Positions 55,472-64,000 of a DNA stretch of 64,000 bases are shown in pieces (within the stretch, counting starts at the first letter, position 1; every line of letters starts with the position of its first letter). The notes beneath the pieces are model-generated. The model ran no database searches and was not told the DNA's origin. It was given only the letters and a program-made list of their open reading frames with translations. The stretch is from Erythrobacter sp. NAP1 (GTDB taxonomy: Bacteria; Pseudomonadota; Alphaproteobacteria; Sphingomonadales; Sphingomonadaceae): assembly GCF_000152865.1 (NCBI RefSeq), contig NZ_CH672390.1, forward strand, positions 744,001 to 808,000, written 5' to 3'. The position numbers were made by a program, and so were the translations under genes.

Positions 55472-55657
55472 TCAGGCGGTCTGCAGACCACTGCGTGGAC
55501 CGAATACCAGCCACAGGATCACGCCGATCACAGGCAGCGCGAAGATGGCAATGGTCCACACCAGCTTCGCGGCGATAGAAGCGCCCGAGCTCCAAACGCT
55601 GAAGAGCGCCCAGATGTTGAGTACGAGGACAAGAAGGCCAATGAGTCCATATTCCAT
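55472..55657 (-). CDS. PLDc_N-type small membrane protein
   Basis: 61 aa with two membrane helices and the PLD-nuclease N-terminal-like pattern (NIWALFSVWSSG ... LPVIGVILWLVFGPR). Usually a stand-alone membrane protein of unknown role. Confidence 0.82.
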   Translation of the reverse strand: MEYGLIGLLVLVLNIWALFSVWSSGASIAAKLVWTIAIFALPVIGVILWLVFGPRSGLQTA

Positions 55658-55724
55658 GGTGAATTCTCTGTTCTTTGGTTAGGGGGAAGCGCGCAGCATT
55701 GCTGCGGCAGCGCTATGTCTCGGC

Positions 55725-55874
55725 TCAGTCGATGCCCAACAAGCGTTCGACGAAGTTCGGCTCGTGAAGCGGCTGAATCCGACCGTATTTCCTGAACCGT
55801 GTACTCGCGTCGCGATGGGGACGAGGATGGCTCCAACGGTCTGGTTTGCTGGAGTAGATTGGGGCCGAAGTCAT
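55725..55874 (-). CDS. Small soluble protein, unknown function
   Basis: 49 aa from the ATG at 55874, which has a strong AGGAAGGAA site. Basic with Arg/His/Pro clusters (WSHPRPHRDASTRFRKYGRI) and a hydrophobic end (NFVERLLGID). The pattern looks conserved in sphingomonad genomes as far as I recall; no domain known. Confidence 0.6.
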   Translation of the reverse strand: MTSAPIYSSKPDRWSHPRPHRDASTRFRKYGRIQPLHEPNFVERLLGID

Positions 55875-56203
55875 GTGCGTTTCCTTCCTAGTTTCGACTA
55901 GGCCAAACACTTGGGATCGCGCTCGCACGGGCTCCGTTTCAAAGAGCCAAGGAGGGCAAGTGAGTGACCCTGTGGGTTCTGTCTGGAATAGGATCGGGGA
56001 CGTTCTTCGTTCCATTTTTTCAGAGACGTGATCGACTTTCTGATTGAAGCACGAAAGCTTGGGCGACGCCGTTCCAGTCACCGTCAAACCCGAAAGCCGC
56101 GACATCTTTCATGGGTTGAGCCAGCGTGGATTTGACCGGTTGATCTGGCCTCTGCAAAAGAACGTAGTTCTGGCTGCCCATTCCAAAGGGGATTCCCACT
56201 CGC
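55875..56203. other. Divergent intergenic region
   Basis: 329 nt between the small gene and the oxoprolinase-type operon. No gene and no clear promoter were recognised; AAAGGGGA (56186-56193) is the ribosome-binding site of the next gene. Confidence 0.5.
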
Positions 56204-59200
56204 ATGACCGCTTGGCGCTTCGCGATAGATCGTGGCGGCACTTTCACTGACGTCGTCGCGTTGACGCCTGACGGTCGGTTGGTGACCTACAAACTGCTGT
56301 CGGAGAACCCCGATCACTATCCTGACGCGGCCAGTGAGGCGGTCCGCAGGTTGATGGTCGAGCACGGCGCTGGGCCTATCGCCGAGCTTCGGATCGGGAC
56401 AACGGTTGCGACAAATGCACTGTTGGAACGCAAGGGCGAACGGCTGGCATTGGCGATCACCAAGGGTTTCGCAGACGCGCTTCGGATTGGGACACAAGCG
56501 CGGCCTGAGATTTTCGCTCGTCACATCGTGCTGCCAGAGCAATTGCCACAGGCCGTGATTGAGATTGACGAGCGCGTTGCTGTTGACGGCGAAGTTCTGA
56601 GTGCACTCGACGAAGAAAATGCGCGAACCCAATTCGCCAAGCTGCGCGAGGAAGGTTTCGACGCGATTGCAATCGTCCTGCTTCACGGATGGAAGTATCG
56701 CGATCACGAGATACGACTTTCCGAGATCGCTCGCGAACTGGGGTTCTCACAGATTTCAACCAGCCACCTAGTCGCTCCGCTAATCAAGCTCGTCCCGCGA
56801 GGCGATACTACAGTCGTCGACGCTTACCTTTCGCCGGTCCTGAGGCGCTACACTGACACGCTGCAGGCAGAACTGCCTGGCGCAGACAGGCTTCGTTTCA
56901 TGCAATCGAACGGAGGGCTGGCAGAGGTCGGTGCTTTTCGGGGCAAGGATGCAATTCTTTCCGGGCCCGCTGGCGGAGTTGTCGGCATGGTGGCTGCGTC
57001 ACAGCCGCTCGGTCACAACAAGCTGATCGGTTTTGACATGGGCGGGACCAGCACTGACGTCGCCCACTATGCCGGTGAGTATGAGCTGACCGGCGACAGT
57101 GTGGTCGCAGGGGTTCGAGTTGCCGCGCCGATGATGCAGATCCACACAGTCGCTGCGGGTGGTGGTTCAATCTGCAGCTTCGATGGTGCGCGTTTTCGCG
57201 TTGGTCCCGAGAGCGCCGGGGCCGATCCGGGCCCCGCGTGCTATCGCAAGGGCGGTCCACTGACCGTCACAGACTGCAACCTTGCCCTGGGCAGGATCGA
57301 CCCTGCTTTCTTCCCAAGCGTTTTCGGTCCCGGCGGCAACGAACCGCTCGACCCGGTGGCAGCCAGAACAGCTCTCGAAGACATCGCGGCTTCAATGCCT
57401 GAGCCCCATTCGATCGAGGATATCGCAGAAGGCTTTCTCGCCATCGCGGTCGACAACATGGCCAACGCAATTCGCAAGATTTCGGTCGCTCGCGGGCATG
57501 ATGTGACGAGGTATGCCTTGGCCTGCTTCGGAGGGGCGGGAGGACAGCATGCCTGCAAGGTCGCAGATGAACTCGGCATGGAAACGGTGCTCGTCCATCC
57601 GCTTGCCGGAATCCTGTCTGCATTCGGGATTGGCATTGCGCCCGTGAAGGCAATTCGTGAGGTCAGCCTTGTGAAACCGCTTGGCGAGGATTTTACTGAG
57701 CAATTGGCTGAACTCGAAACTGAGGCACGCGATGCGTTGCTTTCTCATGATATCGAAGAGCCTGCGATCACTCTGGAACAGAGAGCGCGCCTGCGTTTCG
57801 AAGGCAGCGATTCCATGCTCACTGTTTCTTGTGAGGATGTGTCAGCGATGGATGCGGGCTTTCGCAAGCTTCATCGTCAGCGCTTTGGCTATTCCGACGA
57901 CACCGCTCAGATCATCGTCGAAGCGTTGAGCGTCGAGGCAAGCGGCGTGTCAGGGGGGCTTGGAGCGGCTGTCGCTGAACCGGTCGCTGCCAGCGGCACA
58001 GCTTCGGGGACGTGGCGGACAGTTGAGCGTGCTGCGCTAGGCGTTGACGATACGGTTGATGGGCCGGCGCTGATCATCGATCCGGGTTCGACAACGGTTG
58101 TTGAGGAGGGATGGCAGGCGCGTCTCTCCGAGGATGGAAGCCTTGTCCTTTCGCGCGTGTCACCACTTGAGCGCGAGCACGCAGCCGGGACTGCGAAAGA
58201 CGCCGCGGTCGATCCGGTTCGGCTCGAAATCTTCAACAATCTCTTCATGGCGATCGCCGAAGAGATGGGTGTGGTCCTGCAATCCACTGCGACCTCGGTC
58301 AACATCAAGGAGCGCCTCGATTTCTCTTGTGCGCTGTTCGATGCCGAAGGTGCCTTGATCGCCAATGCGCCGCATATTCCGGTCCATCTGGGAAGCATGG
58401 GTGACAGCATCGCGCGCGTGATCGAGGCACGCGGGCAATCGCGCGACGGACGCGGTTTCAAGCGCGGCGATGCTTATGTCCTCAACGACCCCTATCGCGG
58501 AGGCACGCACCTGCCCGACATCACGGTCGTTGTGCCGGTGTTCTACGGTTCGGGTGACGAGCCCGATGCCTTCGTGGCCGCACGTGGGCACCATTCCGAC
58601 ATTGGCGGGATCGCGCCCGGATCTATGCCTCCGGAGAGCCGAACGATCGAGGAAGAAGGCGTCATGATCGACAACCTCCTCATGGTCGACGAAGGCACAT
58701 TCCGCGAAGAAGAGGTGCGCTTGGTGCTCGCAAGCGCGAAGTATCCCGCGCGCAATCCCGATCGCAACTTATCGGATCTCCGCGCGCAGCTGGCTGCGTG
58801 CACGCGCGGGTCGGAACTGTTGTCCGCAGCCGCCAATGATCAAGGTGCGCAGGTCGTTGCAGCTTACATGGGTCACGTGATCGCCAATGCAGAGGAAAGC
58901 GTGAGGCGATTACTCGATAGGCTTGAGGATGGACACTTCCGCTATCCGATGGACAATGGCGCCGTGATCGAGGTGGCGATCCGGATCGACCGCGAGGCTC
59001 GCTCCGCTGTCTTCGACTTCACCGGGACATCCGATCAGCTACCCGATAACTTCAACGCGCCTCGCTCAATCACTCGTGCGGCAGCGCTTTATGTACTGCG
59101 CACCCTTATCGACGACACAATTCCGATGAATGACGGTTGTTTGAGACCGGTCGACCTGGTCGTCCCCGAGGGCTCGATGCTGAATCCAAAGCCGGGGGCA

Positions 59201-59758
59201 GCCGTGGTTGCAGGCAATGTCGAGACGAGCCAGGCTGTCACCGATGCCCTGTTCGCGGCCACGGGCAAGCTTGCTCCGAGCCAGGGCACGATGAACAACT
59301 TCACATTCGGGAATGCGCAGCACCAATATTACGAGACGATTTGCGGGGGCTCTGGCGCGGGGCCGGACCATGACGGCACAAGCGCTGTACAGACACACAT
59401 GACCAACAGCCGTCTGACCGATCCGGAAATTCTCGAAAGCCGATTGCCAGTGCGGCTAGACCGCTTCTCCATTCGAAAGGGTTCGGGAGGGATGGGCAAG
59501 CATTGCGGCGGTGACGGTGTTGAGCGGCGCGTCACTTTCCTAGAAGCCATGCGCGCCAACATGCTCGCCAATCGGCGGGCGGTGCCGCCGCGCGGCATTT
59601 GCGGGGGAGGGGATGCGCAGCCCGGGCGTAACTGGGTTGAAAGGGCCGACGGGACCAGCGAAGAGTTGTCGGCAACCGGTTCGGCGCAGATGGAGCGAGG
59701 TGATGCCTTTGTGATCCAGACGCCCGGCGGGGGCGGCTTCGGGGAGGTTGTCGAGTGA
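56204..59758 (+). CDS. Hydantoinase/5-oxoprolinase-type ATP-dependent amidohydrolase (A+B fusion)
   Basis: 1184 aa in one chain, full length for eukaryotic-like 5-oxoprolinases. The HyuA-like N-terminal part starts with [19 protein letters not shown] and has the ATPase-like [19 protein letters not shown]; the HyuB-like C-terminal part starts near [20 protein letters not shown] and includes [13 protein letters not shown]. The reaction would be ATP-driven opening of a cyclic amide such as 5-oxo-L-proline to glutamate. It overlaps DUF969 by 4 nt. Confidence 0.9.
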   Translation: MTAWRFAIDRGGTFTDVVALTPDGRLVTYKLLSENPDHYPDAASEAVRRLMVEHGAGPIAELRIGTTVATNALLERKGERLALAITKGFADALRIGTQARPEIFARHIVLPEQLPQAVIEIDERVAVDGEVLSALDEENARTQFAKLREEGFDAIAIVLLHGWKYRDHEIRLSEIARELGFSQISTSHLVAPLIKLVPRGDTTVVDAYLSPVLRRYTDTLQAELPGADRLRFMQSNGGLAEVGAFRGKDAILSGPAGGVVGMVAASQPLGHNKLIGFDMGGTSTDVAHYAGEYELTGDSVVAGVRVAAPMMQIHTVAAGGGSICSFDGARFRVGPESAGADPGPACYRKGGPLTVTDCNLALGRIDPAFFPSVFGPGGNEPLDPVAARTALEDIAASMPEPHSIEDIAEGFLAIAVDNMANAIRKISVARGHDVTRYALACFGGAGGQHACKVADELGMETVLVHPLAGILSAFGIGIAPVKAIREVSLVKPLGEDFTEQLAELETEARDALLSHDIEEPAITLEQRARLRFEGSDSMLTVSCEDVSAMDAGFRKLHRQRFGYSDDTAQIIVEALSVEASGVSGGLGAAVAEPVAASGTASGTWRTVERAALGVDDTVDGPALIIDPGSTTVVEEGWQARLSEDGSLVLSRVSPLEREHAAGTAKDAAVDPVRLEIFNNLFMAIAEEMGVVLQSTATSVNIKERLDFSCALFDAEGALIANAPHIPVHLGSMGDSIARVIEARGQSRDGRGFKRGDAYVLNDPYRGGTHLPDITVVVPVFYGSGDEPDAFVAARGHHSDIGGIAPGSMPPESRTIEEEGVMIDNLLMVDEGTFREEEVRLVLASAKYPARNPDRNLSDLRAQLAACTRGSELLSAAANDQGAQVVAAYMGHVIANAEESVRRLLDRLEDGHFRYPMDNGAVIEVAIRIDREARSAVFDFTGTSDQLPDNFNAPRSITRAAALYVLRTLIDDTIPMNDGCLRPVDLVVPEGSMLNPKPGAAVVAGNVETSQAVTDALFAATGKLAPSQGTMNNFTFGNAQHQYYETICGGSGAGPDHDGTSAVQTHMTNSRLTDPEILESRLPVRLDRFSIRKGSGGMGKHCGGDGVERRVTFLEAMRANMLANRRAVPPRGICGGGDAQPGRNWVERADGTSEELSATGSAQMERGDAFVIQTPGGGGFGEVVE

Positions 59759-60426
59759 ACTATTGGCCCTTGCTGGGCATCGCGCTGGTCGTGATCGGCT
59801 TCGCGTTACGCTTTAATCCGCTTCTCGTGGTCGTAGGGGCCGCGGTGACAACTGGGCTGCTCGCTGGCCTCGATATTGTCGCTGTAATCGAAGCGCTGGG
59901 GAAGGCGTTCAACGACAATCGCTATATCTCGGTCACATGGATCATTCTCCCCGTAATCGGATTGTTGGAGCGACATGGCTTGCAGCAGCGCGCACGGGCC
60001 GTAATCGAAAGTGTGCGCGGGGCAACGATGGGCAAGTTGCTCACGATCTATCTCGGCTTTCGCCAGATCACCGCGGCGCTGGGAATGAAAGATATCGGCG
60101 GACACCCACAGGCCGTACGTCCGCTGGTGGCCCCCATGGCAGAAGCAGCCGCTGAAAAGTCGCATGGCGATTTGAGCGAGGATGATCGCCAGAAAGTCCT
60201 CGCGATGTCGGCTGCAACAGACAATGTCGGCTTGTTCTTCGGCGAAGATATCTTCTTCGCAATCGCCTCTATCCTACTGATCCAAGGGGTCTTTGAAAGC
60301 TATGGATACCCGCTGACACCGCTCGAGCTGTCAGTCTGGGCGATACCGACTGCGATTTGCGCGTTCTTCATTCACTCATGGCGGATCAGGGCGCTTGACC
60401 GGCGGCTCGGGAGGGTGCGTACATGA
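59755..60426 (+). CDS. DUF969 membrane protein (putative transporter subunit)
   Basis: 223 aa from a GTG overlapping the previous stop. About five membrane segments; [24 protein letters not shown] is conserved in DUF969. It pairs with DUF979 and probably forms a permease; the neighbouring enzyme suggests 5-oxoproline or a similar lactam as substrate. Confidence 0.85.
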   Translation: MNYWPLLGIALVVIGFALRFNPLLVVVGAAVTTGLLAGLDIVAVIEALGKAFNDNRYISVTWIILPVIGLLERHGLQQRARAVIESVRGATMGKLLTIYLGFRQITAALGMKDIGGHPQAVRPLVAPMAEAAAEKSHGDLSEDDRQKVLAMSAATDNVGLFFGEDIFFAIASILLIQGVFESYGYPLTPLELSVWAIPTAICAFFIHSWRIRALDRRLGRVRT

Positions 60427-61373
60427 TTACCTACGAATGGCTCTACTGGCTTGCAGGTACGTTCTTTGCCGTGTGGGCGCTCCTAAGCCTGAAAGATGGT
60501 CGATATGGCAACGCAGCGTTCTGGGGCCTTCTTTCGGTGAGCTTCTTCGCCGGAAGCCACCTGAGCGATTTTGCCAACGGGGTTTTGGTGCTTGCCCTTG
60601 TCGCGATTGCAGGGACGGGGCGATTATCACGCAGTGCGCCCGAGACCACTTCTCAGACTGAACGTGAGGAATATTCAGTAAGGCTCGGAAACAGATTGTT
60701 TATTCCGGCACTGATCGTTCCCGTTACAGCTGTCGCAGGGACTCTGCTCTACAATTACACACCTCTGTCGGCGACAGGCCTGTTCGAAGCTCGGCGCGAG
60801 ACCTTGATCCTCTTCGGCATTGGCGTGGTCATCGCACTCATCGCCGCAATGATCTGGCTCAGAGCCCCCCTTGCAGCCCCGGCAGAGGAGGGGCGCAGAT
60901 TGCTCGATTCCATCGGATGGGCTGCGATCCTTCCTCAGATGCTCGCAGCTTTGGGGGCTGTGTTTGCGCTTGCAGGAGTGGGCGAGATCATCGGCAGATT
61001 CGCAGGCGGCGCGATCCCGGAGGGCAGCATCTTTTTGACAGTGGTCGTGTTCGCGCTTGGGATGGCGCTCTTCACGATGATCATGGGCAACGCCTTTGCG
61101 GCCTTTCCGGTCATGGCCGCAGCGATCGGAATCCCGCTCCTCGTCGAAGGCTATGGGGGCGATCCTGCGGTTATCGGTGCGGTTGGAATGCTCGCGGGGT
61201 TCTGCGGAACCTTGCTCACCCCGATGGCGGCGAACTTCAATATCGTTCCAGCGGCTCTGCTTGAACTGAAAGACCAGAACGCGGTCATTCGTCAGCAGAT
61301 CGGCACCGCGATACCGTTATGGGTCTGCAACGTCATAATCATCTACGTGGGAGCCTTCCTGCTGTGGAACTGA
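60423..61373 (+). CDS. DUF979 membrane protein (putative transporter subunit)
   Basis: 316 aa with about nine hydrophobic segments; GNAFAAFPVMAAAIGIPLLV and GFCGTLLTPMAANFNIVPAALLEL are conserved features. ATGA overlap with DUF969; partner of it. Confidence 0.86.
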   Translation: MITYEWLYWLAGTFFAVWALLSLKDGRYGNAAFWGLLSVSFFAGSHLSDFANGVLVLALVAIAGTGRLSRSAPETTSQTEREEYSVRLGNRLFIPALIVPVTAVAGTLLYNYTPLSATGLFEARRETLILFGIGVVIALIAAMIWLRAPLAAPAEEGRRLLDSIGWAAILPQMLAALGAVFALAGVGEIIGRFAGGAIPEGSIFLTVVVFALGMALFTMIMGNAFAAFPVMAAAIGIPLLVEGYGGDPAVIGAVGMLAGFCGTLLTPMAANFNIVPAALLELKDQNAVIRQQIGTAIPLWVCNVIIIYVGAFLLWN

Positions 61374-62350
61374 CCGAAGCGATAGCCCGCCAATTTGCCC
61401 GCATCGCCCTTGGCCACGTGGGGCAGGAATATCCCAACAAGCTCGATCATGTGATGGATGGGGACGGCGATGTTCGCACGCCGCGCGATCTCCACCCTGT
61501 ATTCTTCGGCAGTTTCGATTGGCATTCCTGCGTCCATTCATGGTGGACGCTACTCACCTTGAGGCGGCTTTTGCCCGATATGCCGGAGGCGCGGGAAATC
61601 GAGGCTCTGGCCGACGCAACCTTTACCAAAGAAAAGCTCTCCGTTGAGCTCGCTTATCTCGAGCGACCCAGCTCGCGCGGGTTTGAGCGGCCATATGGCT
61701 GGGGCTGGCTTCTATGCCTTCATCTCGAAGCGGAGCGACACACAGATCGCCCCTGGGGTGGCAGGATGTCAGGACTGGCAAATGCGTTCGCAGCGCGCTT
61801 AAGCGATTACCTGCCCCTGCTGACCTACCCGATAACTGTTGGGACGCACGCCAACACGGCCTTTGCCTTGCTGCTCGCTAGGGAATGGGCAAGCGACCGC
61901 GAGCAGGAATTGCTCTCACTGATTGATAAGTGGTCGGTTCATACATTTGAAAAACGGACAGATTATAGCGGATGGGAGCCTGGCGGAGATGAATTCCTTT
62001 CGCCGGTCCTGACCGCTGCACTTCTGATGAGCCGCGTAATGCCTTCCAGTGAATTTGCCGGTTGGCTGGATCGGCTTGTGCTAGAAAACGGATGGATTGA
62101 GCGCGAATGCCATCCAGTCACGGTTTCCGATCGAAGCGACGGAAAAATCGCCCATCTCGATGGGCTCAATCTGAGCCGGGCATGGTGCCTTCTCGGTCTG
62201 GCCAAAGCGCTGGGCGAGGGGGCGCCGCCTATTTTGCGCGAACGGGCGCGCGAGCATATGGACGCGGCGATGCCGCATGTGTCGGGCGACTATATGGGCG
62301 AACACTGGCTTTCGAGTTTCGCGCTCCTCGCTCTGCTTGAGGCCCGCTAG
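61364..62350 (+). CDS. DUF2891 protein
   Basis: 328 aa from the GTG at 61364, which overlaps the DUF979 gene by 10 nt; an ATG at 61319 is further inside DUF979. Soluble, with HPVFFGSFDWHSCVHSWW (family signature with His and Trp), YGWGWLLCLHLE, and conserved acid/His residues suggestive of a helical-toroid hydrolase or epimerase fold. Function unknown. Last gene of the operon. Confidence 0.85.
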   Translation: MELTEAIARQFARIALGHVGQEYPNKLDHVMDGDGDVRTPRDLHPVFFGSFDWHSCVHSWWTLLTLRRLLPDMPEAREIEALADATFTKEKLSVELAYLERPSSRGFERPYGWGWLLCLHLEAERHTDRPWGGRMSGLANAFAARLSDYLPLLTYPITVGTHANTAFALLLAREWASDREQELLSLIDKWSVHTFEKRTDYSGWEPGGDEFLSPVLTAALLMSRVMPSSEFAGWLDRLVLENGWIERECHPVTVSDRSDGKIAHLDGLNLSRAWCLLGLAKALGEGAPPILRERAREHMDAAMPHVSGDYMGEHWLSSFALLALLEAR

Positions 62351-63723
62351 CCCGAAGGGATCAGGGTTATCTCTGTCTGCCGCCCATCGAGGAAGCGGAC
62401 GCTCTCGCCGTCAAAATAGGCATCTTCCTCGGTCCTGAAATCAACCCTTTGTCCGCCCCATTCAGGAACTTGTGCGTAGGAAGTGAGCTCGATCGACCAC
62501 GCAGTGTTTGGATGGATGGTGTAATCTCCGCGCGGGTCGCCGTTCTGGTTGTCCCAGAAGCCAATCGCGGTCCCTGCGCCGTGCCCGTGATATCCGATCG
62601 GATGCGTGTAAATCGATGGGTCGAGCCCCTCGTCGATCGCCTCAGCGCGAGCCCTCGCAAGAACCTCGTTGCCCGAAAGGCCCATCTTGAAATGCGAGCG
62701 CAAAATGTCCTGCACTCGGTTGCTGTTAGCTAGGCCCTCGCGAAGACCCGCGGGCGCCTGTGTCTCGCCGGGCTTCAGGACGTAAGCCAGGTGCTGCGTG
62801 TCGGTATTGAGGCGCAGATAGGTGATGCCAAAATCGGTCCAGAGCAAATCGCCAGGCTCGATGACAACCTCGCCGCGCAGCATGCCTTCTTCGCCCTCGC
62901 GCTGGATCGCAACCGATGGGTGGAACCATGGTGTAAGGCCAAGCTCAAGCAAGCGATCGCGGTACCACCATCGAACGTCGTCGGCGGTCGTGACGCCGGG
63001 TGTAATGACCTCGCGCGAAAAAGCCTGTGCGATCAATGCGTGCGCTGTGCGAACAATGCCGGGATAGATTTCCATCTCCGACGCAACGCGGGTCTCCAGC
63101 CAGCGCACCGCTAACGTTTCTCCGGACTTCACACGGTCATGAAGTTTGTTCGGTAACGCATTCATAAATAGACGATATTGGCTAAGTGTCATGCCATCGC
63201 CGAAAGCACTCAAGTCCGAGTAATTGAGCGCGATCGTGCGTGGATCGCGCTCCTCGATGATGTCGGCAACCGCTTGCCATTGGTCTGGTTGTTCTTCTGG
63301 TATCCACGAAGGATTGAATAATCCACCAAGCCCGTAACGGCTCACCGTCAGGCGCTCGATGGGTTGGCCGTCGCCCGGATCGTGGAAGATCAGGATTGTA
63401 CGGCGCCGCGCTGCCATGCTCTGAGCATCGAGCATGGTGGCGATGACGGGCTCCTCGAAGTACTCGCGCGCCATCAGTAACCAGAGATCCACGCCTTGCT
63501 CCCGCATGATTTGCGGAATTACCGTGTCTAGGCGTTCGGCAAGAATGCGATCTATGACTTCGGAGCGTTCACGAGCGGAGAGAAGTTCGGGCAACTGCGG
63601 GGCTGCCTGCTCGGCCTCGCTCATCTCGACTGCGTCGCTGGCCTTCGCCGGGACTGAAGCGAAAGCAGCCAGGGCGACTGCGCAAACGAGCGACTTCCCC
63701 GATGTGATGAGCCTATTCTGCAT
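62347..63723 (-). CDS. Exported M24-family metallopeptidase (Xaa-Pro aminopeptidase-like)
   Basis: 458 aa from the ATG at 63723; an ATG at 63750 is possible. Signal peptide ends near PAKA. The pita-bread fold metal ligands appear in order: DLLWTDFGI (Asp), NTDTQHLAYVL (Asp), HGHGAGTAIG (His), WSIELTSYA (Glu) and VDFRTEEDAYF (Glu). It is predicted to cleave N-terminal residues before proline in the periplasm. Convergent with DUF2891, overlapping by 4 nt. Confidence 0.88.
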   Translation of the reverse strand: MQNRLITSGKSLVCAVALAAFASVPAKASDAVEMSEAEQAAPQLPELLSARERSEVIDRILAERLDTVIPQIMREQGVDLWLLMAREYFEEPVIATMLDAQSMAARRRTILIFHDPGDGQPIERLTVSRYGLGGLFNPSWIPEEQPDQWQAVADIIEERDPRTIALNYSDLSAFGDGMTLSQYRLFMNALPNKLHDRVKSGETLAVRWLETRVASEMEIYPGIVRTAHALIAQAFSREVITPGVTTADDVRWWYRDRLLELGLTPWFHPSVAIQREGEEGMLRGEVVIEPGDLLWTDFGITYLRLNTDTQHLAYVLKPGETQAPAGLREGLANSNRVQDILRSHFKMGLSGNEVLARARAEAIDEGLDPSIYTHPIGYHGHGAGTAIGFWDNQNGDPRGDYTIHPNTAWSIELTSYAQVPEWGGQRVDFRTEEDAYFDGESVRFLDGRQTEITLIPSG

Positions 63724-64000
63724 GTTGCCTAAAAAATCCCTCTCACTCATTTCGCAAGAAGCTATGCGGACATCGCGGAGACACTGTCAAATCCGCAATG
63801 GCGGGTAACCCATTGGGCGTGGCCAAAAGGCTAATGAAGCGGCGCGTGGTTAATCATGAGGTTCGCCGTCCCTTACCAATTGGTCAGCATGCCGTAGCGT
63901 AAGCAATTAACCGCGTTACAAAAAACCTCGGCAATCTGGCGGAAATCTGCGATTCTTGAGCGGTTTGCTAACGGCTTAATAACCATTTCTTCGTATTTGC
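63724..64000. other. Intergenic end of window
   Basis: No gene, promoter or hairpin could be supported; probably the regulatory region of the M24 gene and of a gene beyond the window. Confidence 0.5.

Overview
The window looks like chromosome of a Gram-negative alphaproteobacterium, most likely Sphingomonadales (Erythrobacter-like). This is inferred from G+C-rich codon use, a periplasmic/outer-membrane gene complement, an EcfG-type general-stress promoter (GGAAC-N16-CGTT) before a sigma factor, and many overlapping operons. No rRNA gene, intact tRNA gene, CRISPR array or insertion sequence was seen.

Bases 1-30,180 form a dense copper/heavy-metal resistance region. A P1B-4 ATPase and a CDF-like transporter lead into a Cus-type efflux operon (TolC-like channel, adaptor fused to HMBD and CusF domains, CusA pump, CusF lipoprotein), a CueO-like oxidase and a YHS-domain copper ATPase. 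A minus-strand block follows: persulfide dioxygenase-rhodanese, NAD(P)-binding protein, lipoprotein, DUF305, ion channel, glutaredoxin-MauE fusion, APC permease, DUF5676-like, DUF411, methyltransferase. Divergent from it are an anti-sigma/sensor/sigma trio matching the cnrYXH architecture, then copA-copB and further Met/His-rich periplasmic proteins. Five sites reading TTGAGG-N17-CGTA precede these transcription units. I propose they are the promoters of the Cnr-like sigma factor, tying the region into one regulon.

Bases 30,369-42,204 are visibly more A+T-rich and are bounded by an 18-bp direct repeat equal to the 3' end of a tRNA(CAU). The right copy extends to a 45-nt tRNA 3' half. Inside are one intact tyrosine integrase, a second integrase-like protein without catalytic residues, three exported proteins (an astacin-like metalloprotease lipoprotein, a ClpP/SppA-like protein, a lipoprotein), and a three-gene operon: DUF4145 (HEPN-like) protein, unclassified reverse transcriptase, and a family A DNA polymerase-like protein. 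This operon is the best candidate for a poorly described system, probably phage defence.

Bases 42,285-46,950 hold a sulfur/persulfide operon (BigR-like repressor with a perfect 14-bp-arm palindrome, persulfide dioxygenase, two YeeE/YedE pieces, SulP transporter, membrane protein). Bases 46,998-52,547 encode an RND multidrug efflux system. An ABC-F protein, an EcfG-like sigma factor and two small proteins follow. Bases 56,204-62,350 are an overlapping operon of a hydantoinase/5-oxoprolinase-type enzyme, DUF969, DUF979 and DUF2891, likely for 5-oxoproline or a related cyclic amide, followed by a convergent exported M24 peptidase.
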